Origin: an uncultured Selenomonadales bacterium
Lineage (GTDB): Bacteria > Bacillota > Negativicutes > Selenomonadales > Selenomonadaceae
Length of the DNA stretch: 9,625 nucleotides
Reading direction: 5' to 3'
NCBI GenBank assembly: GCA_947165405.1
Contig: CAMVAG010000073.1
Location: 1 to 9,625, forward strand
Program-made: the position numbers and the translations under genes
The notes under the pieces: generated by a model
Seen by the model: the letters and a program-made list of their open reading frames with translations, nothing else
Told to the model about the DNA's origin: nothing
The model's database searches: none
Part shown: positions 1 through 6,433 of the stretch, piece by piece
Position numbering within the stretch: the first letter of the stretch is position 1
Layout of the letters: each line of letters starts with the position of its first letter

Positions 1-7
1 TGATTCG

Positions 8-1138
8 ATGGCTGAAGTTTCAAAGAGGGAAGTCGGAGGCGGAAAAAAATTTTGGACGAACGACATGGAGGCGATTATCGCGATAACCGTCGTGCTTTTG
101 ATTCTCGGCACGATTAACGTTTTCAGTTCAAGTTTTATTTTCGCGGAGGCTGAATTCGATACGCCTTACTTTTTTTTGAAACGCCACGTCATAAACGTTT
201 TTATCGGGCTGATTGCCTTCGGCGTGTGTTTGCATTTCGATTATCACGTTTGGCGAAAGTGGATGGTTCTTCTGCTCGGCTTCACGCTTCTTGCACTGAT
301 TGCCGTGCTGATTGTCGGTCCCGTCGTCAACGGTGCGCGGCGTTGGTTGCCTTTGTTTGTCGTGCAATTTCAGCCGGCGGAATTGGCTAAGCTCGTCGCG
401 ATAATGATTGCGGCCGCCTACATTTCCGCGAAGATAAGACTTAAACAGCCGCTCCAAATTTTGTCGATTCAAGCGGCGATAGTCATTGCGTTGTCCGGGT
501 TGACGGAATTGGAACCGGACATGGGCACGGCTTGCATAATCTTGGGAATCCCGACGCTCATGCTAATCATTTCCGGACTCGACGTAAGAAAAATTAAAAT
601 GCTTGCTTTCTTGGGTGCGGCGGGCATTGCGGCGTTGATAATCAAAGAGCCGTATCGCCTCGAACGACTCAAGATAACTTACGACCCTTGGTCGGACGCG
701 CAGAATTACGGCTATCAAACTGTGCAAAGCTTATCGGCAATCGGTTCGGGCGAATTGACGGGCATGGGCTTGGGCGTCGGTGTCAGCAAGTATGATTATC
801 TGCCCGAAGCTCACACGGATTTTGCGTTTGCGATTTTCTGTCAAGAGAACGGATTTCTCGGCGCGATTTTTGTTTTCCTGTTGTTCTCCGCGTTCGCCGT
901 CTACGCCGCAAGAATCGCCAACAAAGCCAAAGACGAATACGGACAAATTCTTTCAATGGGCATAATGATTTTGGTCGTCGGTCAAGCGATTGCAAATTTG
1001 TTAATGGTCGGCGGCATGATTCCCGTCGTCGGTGTTCCCTTGCCGTTTATAAGCTACGGAGGCACCTCGCTGATAATCACTATGGCGGCGATTGGAATTT
1101 TGGTGAACGTCGGCAAGCAAGGCGAAAAGAGCGGTTAG
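8..1138 (+). CDS. ftsW: SEDS-family peptidoglycan glycosyltransferase, FtsW/RodA type (probably FtsW)
   Basis: A 376-aa polytopic inner-membrane protein of the SEDS family. These proteins polymerise lipid II into glycan strands together with a class B penicillin-binding protein. Visible family marks are NGARRW (108-113), QFQPAELAKL (120-129), LEPDMGTA (168-175), the loop YLPEAHTDFAFAI (264-276) and the C-terminal PLPFISYGGTS (344-354). The Asp of HTDF (D271) lies in the periplasmic loop that carries the essential acidic residue in RodA and FtsW. The PEAHTDF loop and the total length favour FtsW/SpoVE over RodA, but this call is by eye. The ATG at 8 is used. The frame stays open to the left edge (codons at 2-7), so an upstream start and its ribosome-binding site cannot be excluded; a later in-frame ATG lies at 65. 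No mur or fts genes follow, so this copy does not sit inside a visible division cluster. The protein ends in a short basic tail and the gene stops with TAG. Confidence 0.88.
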   Translation: MAEVSKREVGGGKKFWTNDMEAIIAITVVLLILGTINVFSSSFIFAEAEFDTPYFFLKRHVINVFIGLIAFGVCLHFDYHVWRKWMVLLLGFTLLALIAVLIVGPVVNGARRWLPLFVVQFQPAELAKLVAIMIAAAYISAKIRLKQPLQILSIQAAIVIALSGLTELEPDMGTACIILGIPTLMLIISGLDVRKIKMLAFLGAAGIAALIIKEPYRLERLKITYDPWSDAQNYGYQTVQSLSAIGSGELTGMGLGVGVSKYDYLPEAHTDFAFAIFCQENGFLGAIFVFLLFSAFAVYAARIANKAKDEYGQILSMGIMILVVGQAIANLLMVGGMIPVVGVPLPFISYGGTSLIITMAAIGILVNVGKQGEKSG

Positions 1139-1165
1139 CCCACTTTCTTGACAAATAAATTTCGG

Positions 1166-1194
1166 TTGAAGTTTTGAATTGCTTGATTTATAAT
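1166..1194 (+). promoter_or_regulatory. Putative sigma-A promoter for the aroF operon
   Basis: A -35 hexamer TTGAAG (1166-1171) lies 17 bases before a perfect -10 hexamer TATAAT (1189-1194). Transcription would start near 1201, leaving a leader of about 79 bases before the aroF start. It is the only near-consensus pair in the gap between ftsW and aroF, and it fits with aroF being the first gene of a tight run. A better -35 match, TTGACA at 1148-1153, is 35 bases from this -10 and has no partner of its own. Confidence 0.68.
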
Positions 1195-1213
1195 TACCGC
1201 GATTTTCCTTTAA

Positions 1214-1231
1214 GCCCTCCACACGGAGGGC
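1214..1231 (+). other. Perfect 7-bp GC-rich stem-loop in the ftsW-aroF gap (leader hairpin or terminator)
   Basis: GCCCTCC (1214-1220) and GGAGGGC (1225-1231) pair perfectly around the loop ACAC. The stem is followed by AAATTTTAT. That is a poor U-tract, since the T run is only four long and is offset by three A. It could be a weak intrinsic terminator for ftsW. However, it sits about 13 bases downstream of the predicted start of transcription from the promoter at 1166-1194, so it would also be the 5' stem-loop of the aroF leader, where it could stabilise the message or take part in attenuation. The sequence alone does not decide between these roles. Confidence 0.55.
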
Positions 1232-1264
1232 AAATTTTATAAAAGAATTTGTTTCATAAGTTTT

Positions 1265-1270
1265 AAGGAG
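1265..1270 (+). promoter_or_regulatory. Ribosome-binding site fixing the GTG start of aroF
   Basis: AAGGAG lies 9 bases upstream of GTG at 1280. It supports this non-ATG start over the in-frame ATG at 1292, which would remove the first four residues of a typical DAHP synthase N-terminus. Confidence 0.8.
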
Positions 1271-1279
1271 TGAATTTTT

Positions 1280-2314
1280 GTGGTTATCATAATGAATCCG
1301 GAGGCGACTGCTCAAAATATTGACGAGGTTATAAAGGCGATAAAAAGTGTCGGGCTTGAAGCAAAAATAATGGAGGGCGCGCAACAAAAAATCGTCGGCG
1401 TTATCGGTGACAAAACCAAGTTGGCGAGCGTTGCGATTGACGCCTTGCCCGGCGTCGAGAGTTCCGTTGCAATTTCAAAGAGCTACAAACTTGCGAGCCG
1501 TGAGTTTCATCCTCAATCGAGTGTTATCGACGTGAGCGGCGTGAAAATCGGCGGAAGTGAGCCTGTCATAATGGCGGGTCCTTGTGCCGTCGAAAGTCGC
1601 GAACAACTTTTGAAGGCAGCCAAAATCGTTGCGGAAGGCGGCGCACAATTTTTGAGAGGCGGTGCTTACAAGCCGAGAACTTCGCCGTATTCTTTTCAAG
1701 GTTTGGAAGTCGAGGGCTTGAAATATTTGGCGGAGGCGCGTGAAGTCACGGGCTTGAAAATCGTCACGGAAGTCACGACGGTCGAAGGCATTGCACCCGT
1801 TGCCGAGTATGCCGACATGTTGCAAATCGGCGCGAGGAATATGCAAAACTTCGGGCTTTTAAAAGAGGTCGGCAAATGCAAACGCCCCGTCCTCCTCAAG
1901 CGCGGACTTGCGGCTACGATTGACGAATGGCTCAACGCTGCCGAATACATCATGAACGCCGGCAATCCCGATGTTGTCCTGTGCGAACGCGGAATCAGAA
2001 CTTATGAAACTTACACGCGAAATACTTTGGACTTATCGGCGGTGGCTGCGGTCAAGCACTTGTCTCACTTGCCGATAATCGTCGACCCTTCGCACGGCAC
2101 GGGCAAATGGCGCATGGTCAAACCTATGGCATTGGCGGCAATCGCGGCGGGTGCTGACGGCTTGATGATGGAAATGCACCCGAATCCGGCGCGGGCATTG
2201 TCCGACGGCTCTCAATCACTCACGCCCGAACATTATCGTTCAATCATGAGCGGCATAAAAAAATTGGCGACGTTCCTGCGTGAAGAAAATTTAATCGGGC
2301 TCGACGAGGGGTGA
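1280..2314 (+). CDS. aroF: 3-deoxy-7-phosphoheptulonate (DAHP) synthase, type I-beta with N-terminal regulatory domain
   Basis: Condenses phosphoenolpyruvate with erythrose 4-phosphate to DAHP, the first committed step of the shikimate pathway to aromatic amino acids; cytoplasmic. At 344 aa the length is usual for the family. Residues 1-70 (starting VIIMNPEAT) form the small ferredoxin-like domain. In Thermotoga maritima-type enzymes this domain carries Tyr/Phe feedback control, so allosteric regulation is expected here. The TIM barrel follows from about residue 95. It contains GPCAVES (100-106, metal-ligand Cys102), the substrate motif KPRTSPYSF (131-139), IGARNMQN (184-191), DPSHGTGKW (269-277, His272), the metal Glu in MEMHPNP (297-303, Glu298) and ALSDGSQSL (306-314, Asp309). 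All metal and PEP-binding motifs are intact. It starts with GTG behind a good ribosome-binding site and is the first gene of a six-gene run; trmB begins six bases after its stop. Confidence 0.96.
   Translation: MVIIMNPEATAQNIDEVIKAIKSVGLEAKIMEGAQQKIVGVIGDKTKLASVAIDALPGVESSVAISKSYKLASREFHPQSSVIDVSGVKIGGSEPVIMAGPCAVESREQLLKAAKIVAEGGAQFLRGGAYKPRTSPYSFQGLEVEGLKYLAEAREVTGLKIVTEVTTVEGIAPVAEYADMLQIGARNMQNFGLLKEVGKCKRPVLLKRGLAATIDEWLNAAEYIMNAGNPDVVLCERGIRTYETYTRNTLDLSAVAAVKHLSHLPIIVDPSHGTGKWRMVKPMALAAIAAGADGLMMEMHPNPARALSDGSQSLTPEHYRSIMSGIKKLATFLREENLIGLDEG
2306..2311 (+). promoter_or_regulatory. Ribosome-binding site fixing the TTG start of trmB
   Basis: GAGGGG overlaps the last codons of aroF and lies 9 bases before TTG at 2321. 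It supports the TTG start, which is also what gives the family-typical N-terminus MRLRKKP. Confidence 0.6.
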
Positions 2315-2320
2315 AAAATT

Positions 2321-2950
2321 TTGCGCTTGAGGAAGAAGCCTCACACTGACGAAAAACTTCAAAACTTTATTGACTTCGTGACGGTCGGCGACGTTGAGCC
2401 GATAAAAAAAGATTCTGCGAATGAACTTCACGTTGAGCTTGGCACGGGCAAGGGCGACTTCATAACGCAAATCGCCGAACGCAATCCGCAAATAAATTTT
2501 ATCGGGCTTGAAGTCGAGGCGACTTGTGTCTTGGCGGCGGCGAGGAAAGTTCGCGAAAAAAATTTATCGAACGTCCGATTGATTGTCTTCGACGTGAGCA
2601 ACATCGCCGAAATTTTTTCGGAGCACGAGGTCGACAGGCTTTATATAAATTTTTGCGACCCTTGGCCGAAGAAACGCCACGCCAAACGCCGCTTGACGAA
2701 CATAAAATTTTTGGAGCAGTATAAAAAAATTCTCAAGGTCGGCGGCGAAATTTTTTTCAAGACGGACAATCGCGCCCTGTTCGATTATTCGCTGGAGCAA
2801 TTCGCTTTGGCGGGGCTTGAGGTTCGCGACGTGACAAATGACTTGCACGCTTCCGAGCCGCCCGAAAACATCCGCACCGAATACGAGAATAAATTTTCCG
2901 AGCAGGGCGTCCCGATAAATTTTTGTGTGGTGAAATTCGACAATGGATAA
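2321..2950 (+). CDS. trmB: tRNA (guanine-N7-)-methyltransferase TrmB
   Basis: Uses S-adenosylmethionine to make 7-methylguanosine at position 46 of the tRNA variable loop; cytoplasmic. The 209-aa protein has the full set of TrmB marks: N-terminal RLRKKP (2-7), SAM-binding motif VELGTGKGDF (38-47) with the acidic ligand in GLEVEA (62-67), the family signature DPWPKKRHAKRRLT (113-126) used in tRNA binding and catalysis, FKTDN (146-150), and a C-terminal RTEYENKF...G block (185-196). The usual Ser before DPWP is Cys here (NFCDPWP). The start is TTG, chosen because the conserved N-terminus begins exactly there. Its 3' end overlaps the tsaD start by eight bases, so the two are probably translated together. 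Confidence 0.95.
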   Translation: MRLRKKPHTDEKLQNFIDFVTVGDVEPIKKDSANELHVELGTGKGDFITQIAERNPQINFIGLEVEATCVLAAARKVREKNLSNVRLIVFDVSNIAEIFSEHEVDRLYINFCDPWPKKRHAKRRLTNIKFLEQYKKILKVGGEIFFKTDNRALFDYSLEQFALAGLEVRDVTNDLHASEPPENIRTEYENKFSEQGVPINFCVVKFDNG

Positions 2951-3947
2951 AATTTTAACGCTTGGAATTGAAACAAGTTGCGACGAAACGGCGGCGGCAG
3001 TGCTTTGCGGCGGGCGCGAACTTTTATCGAACATCATCTCTACGCAAATTCCTTTGCATCAAAAATTCGGAGGTGTCGTTCCCGAAATCGCCTCGCGAAA
3101 ACACATCGTCAACATCATGCCCGTAATCGACGAGGCAATCACAAAGGCGGGCGTCGAACTTAAAAACATAAATCAAATCGCCGTGACGAAAGGACCGGGC
3201 TTGGCGGGCGCATTGCTTGTCGGATTATCGGCGGCGAAGTCTTTGGCTTATGCATTGCAAATTCCGCTAATCGGCGTCAATCATTTGGAAGGGCACATCT
3301 TCGCGAACTTCCTAAGCGCACCCGAATTGGAGCCGCCGTTTTTATCGCTGGTCGTTTCGGGCGGACACACCGCGCTGATAAAAATGACGGGCTACAACGA
3401 TTTTGAATTGCTCGGACAATCACGCGACGACGCTGCCGGCGAGGCGTTCGATAAAATTGCGCGAGTCATGGGCTTGCCATATCCCGGCGGCCCCGAAATC
3501 GACAAACTTGCAAAACTCGGCGACCCGAACGCGATAACTTTTCCGCACCCGAAAGTTACCGGCTACGATTTCAGCTTCAGCGGTTTGAAATCTGCCGTCT
3601 TAAATTTTCTCAACACCGCGCAAATGAAAAACGAAACGATTAACGCGGCGGACGTTGCGGCAAGTTTTCAAAAGACGGTCGTCGACACGCTGGCAGAAAA
3701 AACTTTGGCGGCGGCAGAAAAATTCAAGTTGGATAAAATTGTTTTGGCGGGAGGCGTCGCGGCAAATTCGGCTCTGGAAAAAACTTTGCGCACGGCTTGC
3801 CAAAATCGCGGCTTGAAATTTTTTTACCCGTCGAAAATTCTCTGCACCGACAACGCCGCAATGATTGCCTGCAGAGGATTTTATCAATCGCTTGAAAAAA
3901 ATTTCGCGGACTTAACTTTAAACGCCGTTCCCAATCTCGGACTTTAA
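2943..3947 (+). CDS. tsaD: tRNA N6-adenosine threonylcarbamoyltransferase TsaD
   Basis: Catalytic subunit (Kae1/YgjD family) that moves threonylcarbamoyl from TC-AMP to A37 of ANN-decoding tRNAs, working with TsaB and TsaE, neither of which is in this window. At 334 aa it has the usual length. The ASKHA-fold marks are GIETSCDETAAAV (8-20), GGVVPEIASRKH (43-54), the metal-binding pair in NHLEGH (113-118, His114 and His118), LVVSGGHTAL (136-145), AGEAFDKIARVMG (165-177), LAGGVAANS (268-276) and the C-terminal metal Asp in CTDNAAMIA (301-309, Asp303). The ATG start lies inside the end of trmB; the ribosome-binding site (GTGGTGA, 2926-2932) is weak, which fits coupled translation from trmB. All expected active-site residues are present. 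Confidence 0.97.
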   Translation: MDKILTLGIETSCDETAAAVLCGGRELLSNIISTQIPLHQKFGGVVPEIASRKHIVNIMPVIDEAITKAGVELKNINQIAVTKGPGLAGALLVGLSAAKSLAYALQIPLIGVNHLEGHIFANFLSAPELEPPFLSLVVSGGHTALIKMTGYNDFELLGQSRDDAAGEAFDKIARVMGLPYPGGPEIDKLAKLGDPNAITFPHPKVTGYDFSFSGLKSAVLNFLNTAQMKNETINAADVAASFQKTVVDTLAEKTLAAAEKFKLDKIVLAGGVAANSALEKTLRTACQNRGLKFFYPSKILCTDNAAMIACRGFYQSLEKNFADLTLNAVPNLGL

Positions 3948-3960
3948 GGAGGTAATTCCC

Positions 3961-5097
3961 ATGAAAAAATTTCTTTCGTCAGTGATAATCTTCGTTTTCG
4001 CGGTAACATTTTTTTCCGCCGCACACGCAATGGATTATCAGCTTGAACAAGTCGTTGTGATAAGCCGACATAACCTGCGCAATTCACTCAAGGCGGGCGA
4101 GGAACGAGGACTTTTGACTTTGCGCGGAGGAGAAATGGAAACGCTCATGGGTCAATACTTCGAGGCACGGCTGCGGGCGCAAGGTCTCTTCCCGAAAAAC
4201 GCTCAACCGTCAGTCGGCGAGGTTCGTTTCTATGCAAACTCTTATCAGCGGACAATCGCGACGGCAAAATATTTTTCGGCGGGCGCATTCCCGATAGCGA
4301 ACATTCCGATTGAATATCATCGCGCTTTGGGGCAAAAGGATCGCGTCTTCCTTCCGCCGACCGACCCAGCACTTGTAAAACAACTTCAAGCCGAAGCCGA
4401 TTGGAAAAAATCTTTTGACAGCGCACGCAAAGAATTTTCAACCGTCGAACGGCTCACAGGTGAAAAACTCAATCCCGCCGATATTAATTTGATGAAAATC
4501 CGCGATGAGGTTGTCGAATGGAAAGCGGAAGGCTCCGCAATCAAAATCGGTCTTGCCGCCGACGCAATACTTATGGATTATTATGACGGAAAAGTTTCTT
4601 ACAGCGAATCCGAAATGCGCGACGTGGCGAAAATTTCTTCTTTCACGATTAATGCCAACTTCGACCACCCGCTTTGCGCAAAAGTTTTCGCAAGCCCGAT
4701 ACTTGCCGTCATTTCCGACGAACTCAATACGCCCGGCCGCAAGTTCACTTTCCTCTGCGGGCACGACTCCAATCTTTCAAACTTGTTGACGGCTATCGGC
4801 GTGGAAGAATATTTTTTGCCGGGCACGTTTGAATGGCGCGTCCCGATTGCTTCAAAGATTGTTATCAAAAAATTTCGCGGCACCGACGGCAACGAATACG
4901 CTCGCTTGAGTTTCGTTTATCCTTCAAGCGCACAGATTGTCAATCGCGAAATGCTCACTCTCGACAACCCGCCCATGCAAGTCACGCTGAAATTGCGCGG
5001 GCTTCAAGCCGTTGATTCGGACGCAACCTACAAACTCTCTGACGTTTTGCAAAGAATTTCCGACGCGCAGATTGTTGACGGCAGACGCGTCGCTTAA
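3961..5097 (+). CDS. Secreted histidine acid phosphatase, Agp (glucose-1-phosphatase)/phytase-like
   Basis: A 378-aa member of the branch-2 histidine phosphatases, which hydrolyse phosphomonoesters through a phosphohistidine intermediate. Residues 1-23 are a clear signal peptide (basic MKK, hydrophobic core, AHA before MDYQ), so the enzyme should act in the periplasm or outside. The catalytic block is SRHNLRNSL (35-43, nucleophile His37). This is the RHN form seen in E. coli Agp (RHNLRAP) and not the common RHGxRxP. The acid motif is CGHDSNLSNLL (266-276), with His268 and proton donor Asp269. SYQRTIATA (94-102) supplies the conserved mid-domain Arg. It is somewhat shorter than Agp. The substrate (glucose 1-phosphate, phytate or another sugar phosphate) cannot be told from sequence. 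An excellent ribosome-binding site, AAGGAGGT (3946-3953), overlaps the tsaD stop, and the start is 13 bases after that stop. It is an odd neighbour for tRNA-modification genes. Confidence 0.88.
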   Translation: MKKFLSSVIIFVFAVTFFSAAHAMDYQLEQVVVISRHNLRNSLKAGEERGLLTLRGGEMETLMGQYFEARLRAQGLFPKNAQPSVGEVRFYANSYQRTIATAKYFSAGAFPIANIPIEYHRALGQKDRVFLPPTDPALVKQLQAEADWKKSFDSARKEFSTVERLTGEKLNPADINLMKIRDEVVEWKAEGSAIKIGLAADAILMDYYDGKVSYSESEMRDVAKISSFTINANFDHPLCAKVFASPILAVISDELNTPGRKFTFLCGHDSNLSNLLTAIGVEEYFLPGTFEWRVPIASKIVIKKFRGTDGNEYARLSFVYPSSAQIVNREMLTLDNPPMQVTLKLRGLQAVDSDATYKLSDVLQRISDAQIVDGRRVA

Positions 5098-5103
5098 AGG
5101 AGA
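5096..5103 (+). promoter_or_regulatory. Ribosome-binding site fixing the queF start
   Basis: AAAGGAGA overlaps the phosphatase stop, and its GGAG core ends five bases before ATG at 5108. It decides for the start at 5108 over an in-frame ATG at 5012. The ATG at 5012 lies deep inside the phosphatase gene and would add 32 residues with no QueF character. Confidence 0.85.
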
Positions 5104-5107
5104 CTCT

Positions 5108-5545
5108 ATGGAACTTAAAAATCTTGGAAAAATCACAACTTACAAATACGATTACGCGCCCGAATTCTTGGAGGCGATTGAAAATAAAAATGGCGGGCGA
5201 AATTATCTCGTGACGCTTACAAGTGACGAATTTACTTGCCTCTGCCCGATAACTCATCAGCCCGACTACGCGACGATTAAAATTCGCTACGTGCCCGACA
5301 AAAAACTTGTCGAGAGCAAAAGCTTGAAACTCTATTTGACGAGCTTCCGCAATCACGGAACTTTTCACGAGGACGTTGTCAACACGATAGCCGACGACTT
5401 GATTAAACTGCTTGAGCCGCGTTATCTTGAGGTCGAGGGCTTGTTCAAAGTGCGCGGAGGAATTTCAATCGTGCCTTTCGTGAATTACGGACGCGACGAA
5501 TTTGAAGAGCTTGCAAAAAAAATTTTGTTGGAGAAAAAATTTTGA
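5108..5545 (+). CDS. queF: NADPH-dependent 7-cyano-7-deazaguanine (preQ0) reductase QueF, unimodular type
   Basis: Reduces the nitrile of preQ0 to the aminomethyl group of preQ1, the last step before insertion of the queuosine precursor at tRNA position 34; cytoplasmic. The 145-aa protein matches the short Bacillus-type enzyme. The catalytic loop is FTCLCPITHQPDYATI (42-57): Cys46 should form the thioimide and Asp53 is the proton donor. The family signature ESKSLKLY (69-76) continues into TSFRNHGTFHED (78-89), with His87 and Glu88 for substrate binding. RGGISIVPFVNYG (108-120 region) is also typical. Two points are unusual: an extra cysteine at 44, and Val90 where B. subtilis QueF (from memory) has the cysteine that forms a protective disulfide. 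The start is set by the ribosome-binding site at 5096-5103. The gene lies inside an operon, without a preQ1 riboswitch of its own and without queC, queD or queE nearby. Its stop overlaps the next start by four bases. Confidence 0.96.
   Translation: MELKNLGKITTYKYDYAPEFLEAIENKNGGRNYLVTLTSDEFTCLCPITHQPDYATIKIRYVPDKKLVESKSLKLYLTSFRNHGTFHEDVVNTIADDLIKLLEPRYLEVEGLFKVRGGISIVPFVNYGRDEFEELAKKILLEKKF
5530..5533 (+). promoter_or_regulatory. Ribosome-binding site for the TTG start of the pyridoxamine kinase gene
   Basis: GGAG lies eight bases before TTG at 5542, and the start shares four bases (TTGA) with the queF stop. This supports a translationally coupled TTG start. Confidence 0.65.
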
Positions 5546-6369
5546 CACAGAAAAAAATTGCGCTGATAAATGACGTGACGGGTTTCGGAAGATGTTCCGT
5601 GACAGTCGAGCTGCCGATAATCTCCGCGCTGAAAATTCAAGCTTGCCCGTTGCCGACAGCATTGCTTTCCGTGCACACGGGCTTTAAAAATTATTTCATG
5701 GACGACTTCACCGACCGCATGGAAAATTATATCGACAGCTGGCAAAAAAATAATCTGACCTTCGACGCGATAGCTACAGGCTTTCTCGGCAGTGCCGCGC
5801 AGATTGAGATTGTTCGCCGCTTCATAAAAAATTTTTCCGCCGTCGTGATTATCGACCCCGTCATGGGCGATCACGGAAAAATTTACAAATCCTATACTCG
5901 TGAGATGTGTCGTCGTATGCGTGAGCTGTTGGAATTTGCCGACCTCGTCACGCCGAATTTGACGGAGGCTTGTGAACTTTTGGGCACGGCTTATCCTGCA
6001 GGCGGTGTCGTGAGTGATTCGGAGCTGGCAACTATGGCGGCGAACATTGCGGCGAAAACTCGCGGCGGGCGTGTCGTGATAACCGGTGTGACGCTCGACC
6101 TCGACGACGGCTCCAACATTTCCAATTTTATTTTCGACAGAGGGCAGATTAATATCGTGACTTCAAAGCGATTGGGCGGCGACCGTTCCGGCACGGGCGA
6201 TGCATTTTTCGCAGTGGCGGCGGCCTCTTGGCTCAACGGCGAAAATTTAATCGACTCGACGCGCAAGGCGGCCGACTTCGTGACCAAATGCATTGCTCAT
6301 GCCGAAAAATTAAATCTGCCTTGTAATTGGGGCTTGCCCTTTGAAGAATTTTTGACGGATTTAATTTGA
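5542..6369 (+). CDS. pdxY: Pyridoxamine/pyridoxal kinase family protein (PdxY/PdxK type)
   Basis: A 275-aa ribokinase-fold enzyme expected to phosphorylate pyridoxal or pyridoxamine with ATP in vitamin B6 salvage; cytoplasmic. Marks are the N-terminal NDVTGFGRCSVTVELPIISA (10-29), which covers the substrate pocket, then ACPLPTALLSVHTGF (34-48), DPVMGDHGKIY (105-115) that contacts ATP/Mg, TPNLTEACELLG (137-148), and the anion-hole motif DRSGTGDAF (214-222) with catalytic Asp220. The N-terminal block is the form found in Firmicute proteins annotated as pyridoxamine kinase, and is unlike ThiD hydroxymethylpyrimidine kinases. The exact B6 vitamer is not shown by sequence. It is the last gene of the aroF run: 64 bases without a convincing terminator follow before the next gene. 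Confidence 0.85.
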   Translation: MTQKKIALINDVTGFGRCSVTVELPIISALKIQACPLPTALLSVHTGFKNYFMDDFTDRMENYIDSWQKNNLTFDAIATGFLGSAAQIEIVRRFIKNFSAVVIIDPVMGDHGKIYKSYTREMCRRMRELLEFADLVTPNLTEACELLGTAYPAGGVVSDSELATMAANIAAKTRGGRVVITGVTLDLDDGSNISNFIFDRGQINIVTSKRLGGDRSGTGDAFFAVAAASWLNGENLIDSTRKAADFVTKCIAHAEKLNLPCNWGLPFEEFLTDLI

Positions 6370-6394
6370 AAATTTCCTGCCCCTAAATTATCAA
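6366..6394 (+). promoter_or_regulatory. Weak candidate promoter for the DUF2156-MATE cluster
   Basis: TTGAAA (6366-6371) overlaps the pdxY stop and lies 17 bases from TATCAA (6389-6394), a 4-of-6 match to the -10 consensus. The 64-base gap 6370-6433 otherwise holds only a good ribosome-binding site, AAGGAG (6420-6425), and no clear terminator hairpin. Readthrough from the aroF operon is therefore equally possible. Confidence 0.28.
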
Positions 6395-6433
6395 GTATGC
6401 GGTAAATATTATTGACTTTAAGGAGTAATTTCG

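Noticed and set aside
1148..1153. TTGACA as the -35 of the aroF promoter
   Set aside because: It is 35 bases from the TATAAT at 1189 and no -10-like hexamer lies 16-18 bases after it; TTGAAG at 1166 has the right spacing.
1001..1387. A 128-codon minus-strand frame across the ftsW-aroF gap
   Set aside because: Most of it mirrors coding sequence on the plus strand, the product has no domain character, and it has no ribosome-binding site that I can see.
5012..5107. A 32-residue N-terminal extension of QueF starting at ATG 5012
   Set aside because: It lies within the phosphatase gene, has no ribosome-binding site, and shows no QueF similarity; ATG 5108 has a strong site five bases upstream.
5046..5107. 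A preQ1 riboswitch in front of queF
   Set aside because: The region is coding for the phosphatase up to ten bases before queF, and no preQ1 aptamer pattern is visible.
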